In this document: in pieces, positions 9,112 through 19,738 of the stretch
Numbering within the stretch: position 1 is the first letter of the stretch
How the letters are laid out: each line of letters opens with the position of its first letter
Assembly: GCF_001874625.1 (NCBI RefSeq)
Contig: NZ_CP017671.1
Span: 930,001-994,000 of the forward strand
Length of the DNA stretch: 64,000 nucleotides
Direction of reading: 5' to 3'
DNA from: Providencia rettgeri
GTDB taxonomy: Bacteria; Pseudomonadota; Gammaproteobacteria; Enterobacterales; Enterobacteriaceae
Notes under the pieces: generated by a model
The model's database searches: none
What the model was told of the DNA's origin: nothing
What the model saw: only the letters and a program-made list of their open reading frames with translations
Position numbers and translations under genes: made by a program

Positions 9112-9229
9112 CTCGTTATATTTTGAGCTCTAGCTGTGTTGGCTTCTTTCGGCTATTTGGGTCACATACTAATGTATGCTCCCCAAACTATCCTCAATTG
9201 TCCCCTTCCTGCAATTTGAATTATTTAGA
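9112..9229. repeat. ERIC element, copy 3 of a tandem triplet
   Basis: The left half is the same as in copies 1 and 2. The right half diverges (TCAATTGTCCCCTTCCTGCAA), giving an older-looking terminus, so the duplicated block probably ended inside this element. Confidence 0.82.
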
Positions 9230-9606
9230 TACTTAAATGATTCACTTTCCCTGTAGATTCACTGAAGTCGAACTTCACTGATACTTATTAGATAGGTAGT
9301 CAATTCCTCACTGTCATGTTCTTTTTTGCAATTGTGAAATTACCTCGATGGCTCTACTTACTAGTGCCAAACTCATCAGTAAAATCACTATCAATAAAAT
9401 CAATCGATTGATTGTCAGCATATAACAATAATTTTTACCGTTAATGAAGAATTAATCGAAGCAATAAAATAAAAAAATACAAAAAAACGCATTAAAAATA
9501 AAAATATTAAATTTTATTCATGGTGGATATTTTTTATCTAAAAACAGTTAATGAGAATGAGTTACATTACGGTAACTTTACTATTTATAACGAAAATTTA
9601 GATAAC
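9230..9606. promoter_or_regulatory. AT-rich leader of the first TPS locus
   Basis: Very AT-rich stretch with no convincing gene; it should hold the promoter for the tpsB-tpsA-immunity operon. A short inverted repeat TGAAGT-cga-ACTTCA lies at 9263-9277. I cannot assign -10/-35 boxes. Confidence 0.35.
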
Positions 9607-11280
9607 ATGACAAATCATCAAATTATGCGGCGTTTATTATACTTATCGTTATTCATCATTTCGCCTTATGGCTACACAGAAAATCAATTGCTATCCTCTG
9701 CACAGGAAAGCATTCAATTTGAACAGAAACAACGATTGGAATCGGAGTTAACCCAACGTAGTCTATTAGAAAAACAAAGTACAATCCCTATTGAGGATGC
9801 ATCGCTTCCCCCTAATAAAAATAAAATATGTTTCCCTATCAATGGGATCCAATTTGTCGGCTCAACACGCCTTAGCAGCACAATACAAACCCAATTAACC
9901 TCACCTTACTTAAAACGTTGCCTCACGCTAGGTGAAATATATAAGCTTGCCAAGCATGTGACTAATTACTATATAGAACAGGGTTTTATTACTTCTCAAG
10001 CCATCATTCCAGAGCAAGATTTATCCTCACATCAATTGCTATTACAAGTTATTGAAGGGCATATTGAAACTATTGAGATTGAAAATTCCCCTGAGCGCTT
10101 AGTTCAGCAAATATTTCCTCATCAACAAGGCAAAATATTAAATCTACGGGATATTGAACAGGGACTGGAGCAACTCAACCGATTACCATCTATCAAATAC
10201 ACCATCGATATTCAGCCAGGAACCCAAAATGGCTACTCTCGGATTATTATTCATCAGCAAGGGAATAAATGGCCTATCACTAGCCAACTGAGCCTCGATA
10301 ACTCAGGTATGAAGGCAACGGGAAAACAGTTGATTACGGGGAGTTTAACGGTAGATTCCCCTTTAGGGTTTGGTGAACAGTGGTCAGCCTCGGCCAATAC
10401 AGATCTGGATGGAAGTGCATTCCACTATAATCGTTATATCGTTGCTAATCTGAATGTTCCTTATGGCTACTGGTCTTATCGTTATCAATTTTATCGTAAT
10501 AATACGTTACAGCCATTTTATACATCGGGTCAGCAATACCGTTATGAAGGAAAAAATACTAATCAACAATTTGATATAAACCGCTTAGTTTATCGCGATG
10601 GCAAACAGCGCCTAACCCTGCAAGGCAGTTTAAAACATAAAAACGCCAATACTCAGTTAGCTTCCCAAACCCTGAGTATCAGTAGCCCAACCTTAACCTC
10701 ACTCTCATTTACTCCGCAGTACAGCACCATGCTCGGGCAAGGTTATTTCACGTTTAACCCTGTCGCTGAATGGGGGGTATCCGCCTTTGGTGCCTCACCT
10801 GATACTCTTGCGAAAGACTCGCCGCGCAGCCATTACCGAAAATTCACTCTAAGCAGCAGCTACCAGTATTATTTTTCCAATGGTATGACTTATTTAACCT
10901 CATTTTACGGTCAATATTCACCTGATAACTTATACGGCATTGAACGCATAAGTATTGGGGGTCAGTACTCTGTTCGTGGCTACCATGAGCAGTCTTTAAG
11001 TGGTAACCGAGGCGGGTATTGGCGCAATGAAATTCATAAAGATATCTCGACGACTAGCATTGGGCACTTTCGTGTAATCAGCGCCTTAGATTATGGTTTT
11101 ATCGCCTCAGATAAATACCACGTTGAACATAACACCTTAGCGGGGGGAGCCGTTGGCCTCTCTTTTACCGGTAATAGCCTGTTTTATTCTCAGTTTCTAC
11201 TTAGTAAACCTTTGCATTATCCCTCACAACTTAAACCAGACCATTGGTCGACCTACTGGTCGGTTTCATTCTCTCTGTAG
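9607..11280 (+). CDS. TpsB outer-membrane transporter (ShlB/FhaC type)
   Basis: Two-partner-secretion pore, about 557 residues from the chosen start. It opens with a signal peptide (MRRLLYLSLFIISPYGYTE), followed by a POTRA region with ITSQAIIPEQDLSSHQL and a 16-strand barrel containing the conserved VRGY segment (QYSVRGYHEQSLSGN) of the lid-loop motif. The ATG at 9607 is preferred because upstream in-frame residues are not signal-like, though no strong ribosome site is seen. It secretes the TpsA encoded 25 bp downstream. The C-terminal YWSVSFSL resembles a barrel-closing strand. Confidence 0.88.
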   Translation: MTNHQIMRRLLYLSLFIISPYGYTENQLLSSAQESIQFEQKQRLESELTQRSLLEKQSTIPIEDASLPPNKNKICFPINGIQFVGSTRLSSTIQTQLTSPYLKRCLTLGEIYKLAKHVTNYYIEQGFITSQAIIPEQDLSSHQLLLQVIEGHIETIEIENSPERLVQQIFPHQQGKILNLRDIEQGLEQLNRLPSIKYTIDIQPGTQNGYSRIIIHQQGNKWPITSQLSLDNSGMKATGKQLITGSLTVDSPLGFGEQWSASANTDLDGSAFHYNRYIVANLNVPYGYWSYRYQFYRNNTLQPFYTSGQQYRYEGKNTNQQFDINRLVYRDGKQRLTLQGSLKHKNANTQLASQTLSISSPTLTSLSFTPQYSTMLGQGYFTFNPVAEWGVSAFGASPDTLAKDSPRSHYRKFTLSSSYQYYFSNGMTYLTSFYGQYSPDNLYGIERISIGGQYSVRGYHEQSLSGNRGGYWRNEIHKDISTTSIGHFRVISALDYGFIASDKYHVEHNTLAGGAVGLSFTGNSLFYSQFLLSKPLHYPSQLKPDHWSTYWSVSFSL

Positions 11281-11304
11281 CTTTACGTTTTTAAAGGATT
11301 ATTT

Positions 11305-14300
11305 ATGCTAAATGAACAACTGCCTTCACGGCCTAAGCGGTTATTAAGTTACACCATTATTTTCTTAACCGCTGTCTACCCTTTGCATCCCGCTTGGGGA
11401 GCCGCTATGACTGCGGCAGATAAAAACACCCAAGTCAGTCAACAAAAGAATGTCCCGATTATTAATATTGCTACGCCGAATGGGGCGGGGGTATCGCATA
11501 ATAAATTCCAACAATTTAGTGTCGATAAACAAGGCGCGGTACTCAATAACGCCACCACTAATGTGAATTCCCAAATCGCAGGGCAGGTTAAAGCCAATGC
11601 GAATTTAAAGGGAAACGCCGCCAATCTGATTATCAACGAAGTCACTGGCAGTAGCCGCTCTGAATTACAAGGTAAGTTGGAAGTGGTTGGTAAAGGGGCG
11701 AATGTCGTCATTGCCAACCCGAATGGGATTACCTGTAATGGTTGTAGTTTTGTGAATACCCCTGCGATCACTTTGACCACGGGGAAACCCATTCTTGATA
11801 ACAAGGGCGCATTGTCTGCGGTTGAGGTGAAAAAAGGTAGTGTGGTTATCGGGGCAAATGGCATGAATGCGCAAGCGCAAACCTATGCCGATATTATTAG
11901 CCGTGCCACAGAACTGAATGGGCAAATTAAAGCCAAAAACCTGACCTTGATGCAAGGTACTAACCGTATTGATTTTCAAAAAGGCACCGTGACACCGATT
12001 GCCGGTGAAGGGGCAAAACCGAGTGTCTCAATCGATACTAAGGCGCTAGGGGGGATGTATGTTAACCAAGTTAAATTGGTCAGCACGGAGGCAGGGGTGG
12101 GGGTTAACCTCAGCAATGTGCAAACTAATCAAAATGACCTAACGTTAACTGTCGATGGCAAAATTACCCTTGCAGGCAATATCCAAGGTAAAAAAGACAT
12201 TAATGTCAGCACCAAAAATCTGCAAATTAACACCAACGCTAAAGTGAATGCCATCAAGGACATCACATTAGCCACCAACACCCTCACCAATAATGGGAAA
12301 GTTATCGCAGGTAAGGATATACGTGTCTTTGCTGACAAAGTCAGTAATACGGGTAATAACGCACTGATTCAGGCACAAGATAATCTGTGGATGCAAAAAA
12401 ATGCCAAAGGGGATTTGAGTACCCTGATTGAGAATAAGTCAGGGACAATAAAGACCAATGCGGGGGATTTGGTGGTTCGGACCAAAAAACTGACAAATAC
12501 GGCGAATGCATCTCCCATAAAAACTTCTAATATCAATGCAACAACTAACTATAGTGAAGATTTTGTCTCATCTTACTTTGGAAAAAGGCAAGGTGTTGTA
12601 TCGATTATTTCACTTTATCCTCGATTAGAGAACTTCTCCTATAAAAAATGGTTCGGGAAAATTGATTTAATCAACAGTGACAGTATTAATGTTGAGCGAA
12701 AACAGTATTTGGGTCTAGGAAACATTGGGACTATAACATCAGGAAAGAATACCTATATTAACGCAAATAATTTAGTTAGTGATTTTGGAAAAATTGCTTC
12801 AAAAAACAATGTGATATTGACTGGGCAAAATGCATCAATATCCTCTTTTGATTCAGGAAAATTAGATCTTTGGTATAAATACGATACATCTAATGCAGAT
12901 TTAGGAAAATTTGCAGATGAAAGTGAGGATAATGGAACTTATGATATTTTTTATGTTAGTGAGCCAGTAGATTTTAAATTAATCGATAAATTTTATTCTT
13001 GGGCGCCTGAAACTTTAAACTATAAAACGATATCAGCTGGAAATAATGTTGTCCTTGATTTTAAAAATACTATTAATCTTGAAAGTAAACTTCCTAATAC
13101 TGATAAGCCCGTTGCAAAAATAGTACAAATAGGGAATCCTTCTTTTGCTATTACTGCCAAAAATATTATCTTAAATTCTAATAATATAAATATTTCCTCT
13201 AACTTACAGTCTGAAAATGATCTGTCTATTATCGCAGGTCAAAACATCAATATTCATAATGCACAGCTCGCTGCAAAACAATCACAAAGCCTAATTGCGA
13301 ATAATGACCTTAATCTTAAACAAGTCAACTTAACCGCTAAAGACGGTACCTTAATTGCGAGAAATGGCAGTATTCAGTATAACTTGAATCCTATCTCTGC
13401 TTTTAAGGGGAATGTGTTATCGCCCCCGGTCCTTAACGCATCGAACTCATTAAATATACAAGCCGGTAAAAACGTTACATTTGATAATGTGCAGTTAGCC
13501 AAAACGAATAAACTCTCTATCAGTGCCAATGACAATATTATTATTCGTCGCGATGAATCCAATTTAATGAAACTCGCAGCTTCAGAGCCTGCTGCCAATA
13601 TCAATGCGTTACTCACAAAAATAGGAAACTGGGCTAGTTCGGGGGAAATAAACCTCACCGCAGGTAAAAATATTGAAGCGCGTGGCATTGCCTTCAACAG
13701 TGGAAAATCACTGTCATTCAATGCAGGACAAGATATTTTATTAGGCTCAAAATCTATTAAAGATGTTGATAATATATTTAAAACCAATCGCTACCCAGAG
13801 CTGCGCTCTCAACTTATTGCGAATGGTAATATTACGTTAAATGCGGCACGTGATATTAACTTGCAATCCGCCAATCTCCAATCAAAAGATAAAATTACTG
13901 CAATTTCAGGCCGTGATATTAAATTAACGGCTACCGCTTATTCCGCCATTCCCAACCCCAACGAAGACAATCAAGATGTACGTTATGTGACCTCGACACT
14001 CTCCGGTGATAAAGGCGTCACACTGGCCTCCAATGGTGCATTGACCGCACAAGGTAGCACAATTAAATCCCTAGGTGACATCACACTCTCAAGTGGGGGA
14101 AATGTACGCTTAGAGTCTGTCAAAACGAATTATCGAAAACAATCAGGTAAACGATTTGAAGAGTTATATCGCCAGATAGGCACTGAAATTAACAGCGGTA
14201 AAACCCTGACCATTTTGTCTGAGGGGAGCATTCTTTTCCAAGCGTCTCGCCTCGTCGCCAAAGGGGCAATGGATATTGCAGCAAAAGGCGGATATCTCTA

Positions 14301-16599
14301 TGCGCAAGCGATGGAGGAAACTAGTTACTTCGAAGAGTATAAAAAGAAATGTAATCGATGGACGCTTTGTATTACTAAAAAGGAAGTTAGAAAAACACGT
14401 AGTGATAAAACCAATAAAGTCACTGAATTTACCGCAGGCGGCGATATTAATTTGTACGCCAAAGATGATGTGACGTTAGAAGCCACTAAAATTAATGCGG
14501 GCAAGAATGCCAAAATCACCAGCCAAACAGGCAAGGTCAATTTTAAAGCTGTCAAAAATTCGCAATTTGAACAGGTAATTACAAATTCTAAAGGGTTTTA
14601 TATCACTCAACGCAACAAAGGGTATACCTCAGATAAATGGGTTTTACCTGCATTGCATATTGGTGGAAAACTGACTGTTGATGCGAATAAAGGGATTACT
14701 GCGGATGTTAAAACCAAAAATAATCAAAGCTTACAAAATGCCCTGAATGCTCTAGGTCAAACAGAAGGCACCAAATGGTTAGCGGGTCTAAAAGACCGCA
14801 AGGATGTGCAATGGGGATTGGTTCAAGATGCGTATGACAGTTGGGATTATAAAAGCCAAAGCTTAAATCCAGTGGCGTCAGCGTTAATCATGATAACCGT
14901 TGCGGCGATGACGTCAGGTACGGCATCACAGTTTGCAGCTTGGGCAGCGTCTGGATCTAGCGGAACTACTGCAACAGTCATTTCCGGCGCAGCCTACTCA
15001 GGCATGACAGCACTTTCCACACAAGCCGCAGTCGCATTGGCTGAAAACCAAGGGAATCTATCCAAAACTCTGAATTCATTGGGCAAAAGCGATGTCGTCA
15101 AATCAATCATCACCCAGATGGTGATTTCAGGAGCGCTCAATGGCCTAGATATAAAAATGGGGTGGACTAAAGGTAATCCAGCAGATGCTAAATTACCGCT
15201 ATTAAGCAATGGAGATTGGGGTAAAGTTGCCCAGCGTGTTGCAGCTCAATCGGTAATTAGCTCAACAGTGAATACCACAATACAAGGTGGCAGTTTTACT
15301 GATAACTTTAAGACTGCCTTACTCAGTAATATTGGAAATCAGATTAATGCTGAGGGTGCTCGACTTATTGGCGACAATGGGGAGATTCTAGGCCATACAG
15401 GAAAACTATTAAGTCACTCTGTTGTTTCGGGTGTAAGTGCTGAAATTGCTGGTGGAGATGCGAAAGGTGCAGTTGTTGGTGCACTAGCAGCAGAGTTGGC
15501 TGCAATAACATTAAACAGTAAATTGTTTGAGCCAAAATATATCAATGAGCAAGAAAGACAACTCGCATTACTACAAGATGCTATTAAGGGGAATGATGCC
15601 AAAACTCAATTCACTAAAGTATTAGGTGGATTTGCAGGGGCATTAATTACCCATAAGCCAGAAGGGGCTTTTTCTGCCGCTAATTCTGCTGAGCTGGTTT
15701 ATACGTACAATTATACAGAGCATCAACTACAGCAAATAATTATAGAGAACAATCTGGATATGATGGCAGCAGCTAAAGGAGATAAAGCTGCCGCACAAAG
15801 AGTTGCTGCGCGCCAAGAAGCGGCAATATTTGTTGGTTTTGTTGCAGCAGGTGGATATGTCGCAGTTATTGGCGGTGAAATTGTTTTAGCAGCATCTCCT
15901 GAAATATTAGCTGCAGCGAAATTAGGGGTGCAGGGATGCAAAGCAGGGCTAGTGCTCTGCATCAATAAACTAGCCATTAGTTCAGCTGAAGTTATTGCTC
16001 CAGAATCCGCTATTTCTAGCGGGGCAGCTTTAGGAGCGGGTTATAAATTATTAGCAAGCTCAGAGGATACGGCAAAAGCACTCGCAAATACCGCCATGAA
16101 CAGCTCAAAGCATATGCTAATAGCTGGAAAACAAGATGCGAGTAAACTAAAGTCTCTTCTAGACGCTGAGAAATTACGTGTTGAGGCTAATAAAAAAGTT
16201 ATTGAGGAAATTAATAAATTTTCATCTAAAAACAAAGCTAGAGATACAGCAACCATGGTTGCTGCATATGATATAAAAAGTGGCACTATCATTGTCAAAG
16301 GTAGCGTAGGTAATAAAATTGAGGCCGATATGCTTCATAAAGATACAATAATTCTTCTCAAGAAAAAGTTGGGGGGAGCTGATGTTGGGACTAAAACTAT
16401 TTATTGTAATAATATTGTTGGGGGATGTGGAGAGGTATTAGCTGCTGACCAGCTAATACGACAAGGAGTTAAACCAACAGATATAAGGATTTCACAAGCA
16501 TATAGACCTAGAGATGCTCATGGATTTGATATATCAGAAGTTCCGCCAGAAGCGCTTGTATCTACTTGTAAAAATTGCATCAAAGTATTTTTAGAATAA
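11305..16599 (+). CDS. TpsA exoprotein with deaminase-like C-terminal toxin
   Basis: A 1764-residue filamentous-haemagglutinin-type protein. A signal peptide ends near PAWGA, followed by a TPS secretion domain with NPNGITCNGCSF near residue 138 and beta-helical repeats. Residues about 1210-1410 resemble the DUF637 haemagglutinin region. The last about 120 residues hold GCGEVLAADQ (C-x-E, near 1708) and STCKNC (CxxC, near 1755), the zinc-binding pair of the nucleic-acid deaminase superfamily, closest in layout to YwqJ-like toxins. There is no VENN motif, so tip delivery may differ from the larger CdiA in this window. The deaminase call rests on motifs, not on alignment. The immunity gene follows at once. 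Confidence 0.85.
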   Translation: MLNEQLPSRPKRLLSYTIIFLTAVYPLHPAWGAAMTAADKNTQVSQQKNVPIINIATPNGAGVSHNKFQQFSVDKQGAVLNNATTNVNSQIAGQVKANANLKGNAANLIINEVTGSSRSELQGKLEVVGKGANVVIANPNGITCNGCSFVNTPAITLTTGKPILDNKGALSAVEVKKGSVVIGANGMNAQAQTYADIISRATELNGQIKAKNLTLMQGTNRIDFQKGTVTPIAGEGAKPSVSIDTKALGGMYVNQVKLVSTEAGVGVNLSNVQTNQNDLTLTVDGKITLAGNIQGKKDINVSTKNLQINTNAKVNAIKDITLATNTLTNNGKVIAGKDIRVFADKVSNTGNNALIQAQDNLWMQKNAKGDLSTLIENKSGTIKTNAGDLVVRTKKLTNTANASPIKTSNINATTNYSEDFVSSYFGKRQGVVSIISLYPRLENFSYKKWFGKIDLINSDSINVERKQYLGLGNIGTITSGKNTYINANNLVSDFGKIASKNNVILTGQNASISSFDSGKLDLWYKYDTSNADLGKFADESEDNGTYDIFYVSEPVDFKLIDKFYSWAPETLNYKTISAGNNVVLDFKNTINLESKLPNTDKPVAKIVQIGNPSFAITAKNIILNSNNINISSNLQSENDLSIIAGQNINIHNAQLAAKQSQSLIANNDLNLKQVNLTAKDGTLIARNGSIQYNLNPISAFKGNVLSPPVLNASNSLNIQAGKNVTFDNVQLAKTNKLSISANDNIIIRRDESNLMKLAASEPAANINALLTKIGNWASSGEINLTAGKNIEARGIAFNSGKSLSFNAGQDILLGSKSIKDVDNIFKTNRYPELRSQLIANGNITLNAARDINLQSANLQSKDKITAISGRDIKLTATAYSAIPNPNEDNQDVRYVTSTLSGDKGVTLASNGALTAQGSTIKSLGDITLSSGGNVRLESVKTNYRKQSGKRFEELYRQIGTEINSGKTLTILSEGSILFQASRLVAKGAMDIAAKGGYLYAQAMEETSYFEEYKKKCNRWTLCITKKEVRKTRSDKTNKVTEFTAGGDINLYAKDDVTLEATKINAGKNAKITSQTGKVNFKAVKNSQFEQVITNSKGFYITQRNKGYTSDKWVLPALHIGGKLTVDANKGITADVKTKNNQSLQNALNALGQTEGTKWLAGLKDRKDVQWGLVQDAYDSWDYKSQSLNPVASALIMITVAAMTSGTASQFAAWAASGSSGTTATVISGAAYSGMTALSTQAAVALAENQGNLSKTLNSLGKSDVVKSIITQMVISGALNGLDIKMGWTKGNPADAKLPLLSNGDWGKVAQRVAAQSVISSTVNTTIQGGSFTDNFKTALLSNIGNQINAEGARLIGDNGEILGHTGKLLSHSVVSGVSAEIAGGDAKGAVVGALAAELAAITLNSKLFEPKYINEQERQLALLQDAIKGNDAKTQFTKVLGGFAGALITHKPEGAFSAANSAELVYTYNYTEHQLQQIIIENNLDMMAAAKGDKAAAQRVAARQEAAIFVGFVAAGGYVAVIGGEIVLAASPEILAAAKLGVQGCKAGLVLCINKLAISSAEVIAPESAISSGAALGAGYKLLASSEDTAKALANTAMNSSKHMLIAGKQDASKLKSLLDAEKLRVEANKKVIEEINKFSSKNKARDTATMVAAYDIKSGTIIVKGSVGNKIEADMLHKDTIILLKKKLGGADVGTKTIYCNNIVGGCGEVLAADQLIRQGVKPTDIRISQAYRPRDAHGFDISEVPPEALVSTCKNCIKVFLE

Positions 16600-16610
16600 T
16601 AAGGATATCT

Positions 16611-17213
16611 ATGGAATTACAGTTAGATAATAATTGGTCACCTGATTTTGCTTGTAATTATAGTTGGGTCGCCGGAGATAAAAATGGATTGCTATCCTTG
16701 ATGTTAAGTAATGGTTATGGTTGGCTACCTACAATTTTACTTAACTCATCTATTAGCAAAAATGATGTTAACCTTTTATGTGAATATATAGATGGAGACT
16801 CAACAGAATATATTAACGAAATAAATTTGAGAGGTAGTTATACAATCGATTTATATTCAAGCTACTCTTATGAATCATACCGAGATAAGGATGAATTAAT
16901 AAAAAGTTTTAATTCTAGACTTGAAAATAATAAAAATTGTATTGCTTCACTAGCTACCAAAATGGGAATGTTTTGTTATGAAGCTTTAGAGTTACCTTCA
17001 GAAGGTGATAACTACCCAATAGGATATGATGGAAAAACAAAAATGGGGGATTATTATCGTTTTATTGTTCCGACAGTATTTTTAACAATAGATGATATTC
17101 CAATCCCTCTTCGAAACTATATCGTTGTCTCTGATACCATTGATTTCACTGTAGACCAGTTATTCGATAACGACAAAATTAGTGAATATTTTCCTCGTAT
17201 GTACCATGATTAA
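16611..17213 (+). CDS. Probable immunity protein for the TpsA deaminase toxin
   Basis: A 200-residue acidic protein (MELQLDNNWSPDFACNYSWV) that I do not recognise. The ATG at 16611 has AAGGAT just upstream and lies 11 bp after the tpsA stop. Lower GC than its neighbours and its position directly after a toxin tip argue for a cognate immunity protein. No signal peptide or membrane segment is visible, which fits a cytosolic inhibitor. Function is inferred from position only. Confidence 0.7.
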   Translation: MELQLDNNWSPDFACNYSWVAGDKNGLLSLMLSNGYGWLPTILLNSSISKNDVNLLCEYIDGDSTEYINEINLRGSYTIDLYSSYSYESYRDKDELIKSFNSRLENNKNCIASLATKMGMFCYEALELPSEGDNYPIGYDGKTKMGDYYRFIVPTVFLTIDDIPIPLRNYIVVSDTIDFTVDQLFDNDKISEYFPRMYHD

Positions 17214-17234
17214 AGTTAGGAAAGTATTATAAAT

Positions 17235-17264
17235 AACCGCCATCTTTACGTAAAGATGGCGGTT
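17235..17264. terminator. Perfect hairpin between convergent genes
   Basis: A 30-base perfect palindrome with arms AACCGCCATCTTTAC and its complement, between the immunity gene and the convergent BCCT gene. It probably terminates both transcripts. The T-run is poor on the plus strand; on the minus strand it is followed by TTATTTATAATA. Confidence 0.6.
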
Positions 17265-17311
17265 ACTGCGGTATAAACTTTAGTCTCTAATGACTAAGTT
17301 CTTTTTTAATG

Positions 17312-19318
17312 CTACTTACCCAATAAGTGTAAGAAATGAATATGTTTTTCATATTGGTCAAGAATATCGTGAATGATTTGTTCTTTAGCCCAACCCATCA
17401 CATCATAATCTTGCCCACCTTCTTTTAGGTGGATTTCAGCACGGTAGTAACGTTGTTCTTCATTTTTCTCTTCATCAATTTCATCCCCCATACCTGCTAA
17501 GGCAAAAGACGGTTGAATATAGTAACGAAGGCGAACTTCATATAAAAAGTTCATATCATTACCTAAATCCACTTCAAACCCGATCCGGTCATCTCTGTCG
17601 GTGTGGATATGGCAAACCGTCCCTTGCTTCTCGAGTTCCTCTGATACCATTTCCATTGAAGGTTTCACGGATTCCTCGATAAAACGCTTAACATGTGAAC
17701 GCTTAGGGAAATAAACGATATTACGTAAGCGACGCTGCCACGGTATAGGATTACGGCTTGCTGTAGGAGCGATCGTTGCGAGCTGTTGGCTATCGCGTTT
17801 GTAGGCATCGACACGCAATGCTTTAAACAAACCATAAATAGAGACTAACAAGACCATAGCAAATGGTAATGCACTCGCAATCGTCAGCGTTTGCAAGGCT
17901 TGTAAACCACCAGCGAGTAGCATAGTGATAGCAACAATACCCATCAGGGCTGCCCAGAAGATACGCTGCCAAATAGGGGTATTTGAATCACCACCTGAGG
18001 CAAGGGTATCAACAACCATTGCACCTGAGTCCGCCGAAGTCACAAAGAACACAATGACCATCAGCATGGCGCAAAATGACAATACAGTAGAAAAAGGAAA
18101 GTAAGTTAAAAATTCAAATAAGGCGAGAGAAACATCAGATTGTACGGTTTCCGCTAACTTAGTAGCTCCCTGATTTTTAATTAAATCAATCGCAGTATTA
18201 CCAAAGAACGTCATCCACATTAAAGTGAAACCGGCAGGAACAAACAGTACTCCAGTAACAAACTCACGGATAGTACGCCCACGAGAAATACGAGCGATAA
18301 ACATCCCTACAAATGGAGACCATGATAACCACCAACCCCAATACAAGAGAGTCCATCCCCCTAACCAACTACTTGATTTGGGTTCATAAGCGTAAAGATT
18401 AAAGGTTTTAGTGACGATCTCTGATAGGTAGCCACCTGTGTTCTCAACAAACGATTTCAACAGTAATACTGTTGGCCCTAAAATAAGAACAAGGAGCAAC
18501 AATAGGAAGGCTAAACCAAGGTTGAGTTCAGATAAAATACGGATACCTTTATCTAACCCTGAGACCACCGAGATAGTCGCTAAGCCTGTAAAAGCAATAA
18601 TTAACCCAACTTGCACCATTTCATTAACGGGCAGACCAAATAAGTGGTTCATCCCCGCATTGACTTGTAAAACACCAAAACCGAGCGATGTGGCGACACC
18701 AAATACGGTACCGACAACCGCAAAAACATCGACAGCGTGACCAATTGGACCATAAATACGCTCGCCAATAATAGGATAAAGAGCGGAGCGTAAAGTAAGA
18801 GGAAGCCCATGGCGATAGCTAAAAAAGGCTAAAATTAATGCAACTATGGCGTAAATCGCCCAAGCGTGTAACCCCCAATGGAAAAAGGTTAATCGCATGG
18901 CATCTTTAGCGGCTTCAACGGTTTGGGGATCACCAATAGGTGGGTTCAGATAATGCATTACTGGTTCAGCAACACCAAAGAACATCAAACCAATACCCAT
19001 ACCAGCGGAAAATAGCATGGCAAACCATGAAACATAGCTAAAATTTGGCTGTGCGTGATCCGGTCCTAATTTTATTTGCCCATAACGAGAGAGTCCCAGA
19101 TAAGTCACACTCAATAGAACAATCGCAACAGCAAGGATATAGAACCAGCTGGCGTTATTAAATAAATTTTGTTGAAGATGACTTAGATGAGATTCTGCAA
19201 CTTGGGGCATTAAGGCAGCAAAGCCAACAATGACCAAAATAACAATTGCGGAGCTATAAAATACTGGGGGACTAATTTTGGAGCGAACTTTTTTAGAATC
19301 ATCATTTATTTGACTCAT
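17312..19318 (-). CDS. betT: BCCT-family choline/betaine transporter, BetT-like
   Basis: A 668-residue sodium- or proton-coupled transporter of quaternary ammonium compounds. Twelve membrane segments are expected; GMGIGLMFFGVAEP and WTLLYWGWWLSWSPFVGMF are the family signatures, the latter holding the tryptophan box. It has the long C-terminal cytoplasmic domain (about residues 530-668, ending HIHFLHLLGK) found in BetT. Length and order match E. coli BetT, but no betIBA genes are adjacent, so the exact substrate (choline, betaine or carnitine) is open. Confidence 0.85.
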   Translation of the reverse strand: MSQINDDSKKVRSKISPPVFYSSAIVILVIVGFAALMPQVAESHLSHLQQNLFNNASWFYILAVAIVLLSVTYLGLSRYGQIKLGPDHAQPNFSYVSWFAMLFSAGMGIGLMFFGVAEPVMHYLNPPIGDPQTVEAAKDAMRLTFFHWGLHAWAIYAIVALILAFFSYRHGLPLTLRSALYPIIGERIYGPIGHAVDVFAVVGTVFGVATSLGFGVLQVNAGMNHLFGLPVNEMVQVGLIIAFTGLATISVVSGLDKGIRILSELNLGLAFLLLLLVLILGPTVLLLKSFVENTGGYLSEIVTKTFNLYAYEPKSSSWLGGWTLLYWGWWLSWSPFVGMFIARISRGRTIREFVTGVLFVPAGFTLMWMTFFGNTAIDLIKNQGATKLAETVQSDVSLALFEFLTYFPFSTVLSFCAMLMVIVFFVTSADSGAMVVDTLASGGDSNTPIWQRIFWAALMGIVAITMLLAGGLQALQTLTIASALPFAMVLLVSIYGLFKALRVDAYKRDSQQLATIAPTASRNPIPWQRRLRNIVYFPKRSHVKRFIEESVKPSMEMVSEELEKQGTVCHIHTDRDDRIGFEVDLGNDMNFLYEVRLRYYIQPSFALAGMGDEIDEEKNEEQRYYRAEIHLKEGGQDYDVMGWAKEQIIHDILDQYEKHIHFLHLLGK

Positions 19319-19738
19319 AACAACCTTCTTTTGTTTTATTTTATTTTTGGCATACCAATAAGAGACAAAGTATGCAACCTGCTGTCCTTCTTAATGAAAC
19401 AATGGATAATTGTGAAAGGTTTCCTAAGGAAACAAAGTAGAAAGAACAATAAATACATCGTGTTAATAGCAGTAAAAACGGCTAAAAGTAGTGATTAATT
19501 TTGAGCCTTGAACCCTCTTTAGTGTAAAAAATCAGGCGGACATACTGCCACGATATGGATAAATGATCAACAACAGCGGGAAATAAAATAAGGATGTAAT
19601 AAAAATATCATGTTAATTATCATATTATTAATAAGTTATAATGTAATATTTACATTCTTTATGGAGAAGTTAATCGAAATAGATAAAACAAGCGGTTTTT
19701 TACGTAAAAACGATAAGTTAGCAGTGAGATTAACAGAA
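19319..19738. other. AT-rich intergenic region
   Basis: About 420 bp upstream of the BCCT gene and downstream of the zinc-finger gene. It should hold the betT promoter. A short open frame overlapping the betT start has no family features and I do not call it. Confidence 0.5.
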
